This document shows positions 28,799 through 29,572 of a DNA stretch of 29,572 bases, one piece after another. Origin of the DNA: Apostichopus californicus (taxonomy: Eukaryota; Echinodermata; Holothuroidea; Aspidochirotida; Stichopodidae). Location: positions 1 through 29,572 of the forward strand of contig JAIPMN010022594.1 in the NCBI GenBank assembly GCA_020650975.1. Reading direction: 5' to 3'. The position numbers and the translations under genes were made by a program. Every line of letters starts with the position of its first letter. Position 1 is the stretch's first letter. The notes beneath the pieces are model-generated. The model did no database searches and was not told the DNA's origin. It saw only the letters and a program-made list of their open reading frames with translations.

Positions 28799-29572
28799 CT
28801 TTTAAGAGAAAGACAATCCATCATCTATTTACCACCTCGTTTCATTTTATTCGGTGAAAAATCCGCAAAACAAACAAAAATCACAACCGAGCCAACTATC
28901 CTTAAATGATATGGAATTTTCTCTTTAATACTGTTATATAAATAGCCCCCTACACCCTCCCCTCCCTTTTACCAGACCCCCTCCCTTTAACCAGAATGTG
29001 ACTTTGACCACAAGATTATTCTGCTCAATGGATTCAGTCCTTCTAGGATAGAAACAATGACACAACAAGATAATTCCCCTTGCTATTAAACAGTACTTTA
29101 GTTTCAAGGCCTGTGATATGTTAATTTTCTACGGGACTGTACAGTACATTATCTGTTATTTTCTGTTCGAAAATTCCAAACATAAACATGGCTTACTTGC
29201 CTGGGATCACAAACATTAATGTTCACCTCTTTATGATGCAGCGTTCGGAATCAGGAGTGATAACATAACATCCAATTCTAGTTTACTGGCAGAACTTTTC
29301 CAACAATCCTATTCAATTTTATTTTCAAGTAATTGTCGAATCATTGTAATTCACTTAGCTGTCTAATTAGAGTACATCTACATTGGCTTTTAGATTCACT
29401 GTTATTTCTCTGTTTACTTATGACAATTGAGAAGACTGATGAGTTCTATTGTTTTTGCCTTTATTATTTAGTATTAAATTCACCTACATGATGAACACTA
29501 CATACAGAGCAGGAAGTGGAAGAGGGGATCAAGAAGAAAACAGTGAGAAGGGTGCAATGGGGGGGGGGGGGG
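28799..29572. other. Upstream myosin V intron; window ends in a G homopolymer
   Basis: No coding exon is recognisable between the coiled-coil exon at 28798 and the right edge. The motor, IQ motifs and proximal coiled coil must lie further upstream. The final 14 bases are all G, suggesting the assembly stopped in a homopolymer. Confidence 0.55.

Overview
This is a stretch of animal nuclear genome: short exons with consensus GT/AG splice sites, introns full of tandem repeats, a LINE fragment, a MITE-like palindrome and no bacterial-style operons. AT-rich composition, the CR1-like LINE tail and the degenerate 'tgacctttgacct' repeat suggest a marine invertebrate. An echinoderm or related deuterostome is my guess, and it is only an inference. 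The window starts in an AT repeat and stops inside a run of 14 G, so it may be a whole small contig.

Both recognisable genes lie on the minus strand. (1) 9715-28798 is the 3' half of a class V unconventional myosin gene. I could chain 14 constitutive exons plus two probable cassette exons. Their reading phases agree at every junction and total 1,878 nt (625 codons plus stop) without the cassettes. They encode the distal coiled coil (28798 to about 16592) and the complete globular cargo-binding tail with the DIL domain (16047-9715). The motor, lever arm and proximal coiled coil lie beyond the right edge. (2) 949-3197 holds the first four coding exons of a PLP-dependent serine racemase / threonine dehydratase-like gene. 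Splice sites and active-site motifs are conserved, but there are two frame disruptions, one in exon 3 and one in exon 4, and the C-terminal exons are not visible. It is either a young pseudogene or a locus with assembly errors.

Layout: 1-948 no gene; 949-3197 racemase/dehydratase-like exons; 3600-4074 3' end of a CR1-like LINE on the plus strand; 4756-5935 two diverged copies of a ~140 bp repeat; 5959-6174 a 216 bp palindromic MITE-like element; 6424-7016 a degenerate repeat family carrying a perfect DR1 half-site pair; 7017-9714 AT-rich intergenic DNA; 9715-28798 myosin V; 28799-29572 intron or upstream sequence with nothing recognisable.

The most unusual structure is in the myosin V intron at 16698-17708. 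A minisatellite of about ten units, spaced 62 or 74 bp, has been built from the last ~25 nt of the upstream exon together with its 5' splice site. The authentic donor is therefore followed by a ladder of near-identical decoy donors, at least seven still with GT, inside what looks like a 136 bp higher-order repeat. The corresponding vertebrate junction is where MYO5A places its alternative exon F. Other notable items are a 190 bp insert whose first ~45 nt match the 5' end of U2 snRNA, flanked by 24 bp imperfect direct repeats; a tRNA-Thr-like pseudogene whose 5' half is tandemly repeated; an exact-period 27 bp array; and two frame-preserving cassette exons in the coiled coil.
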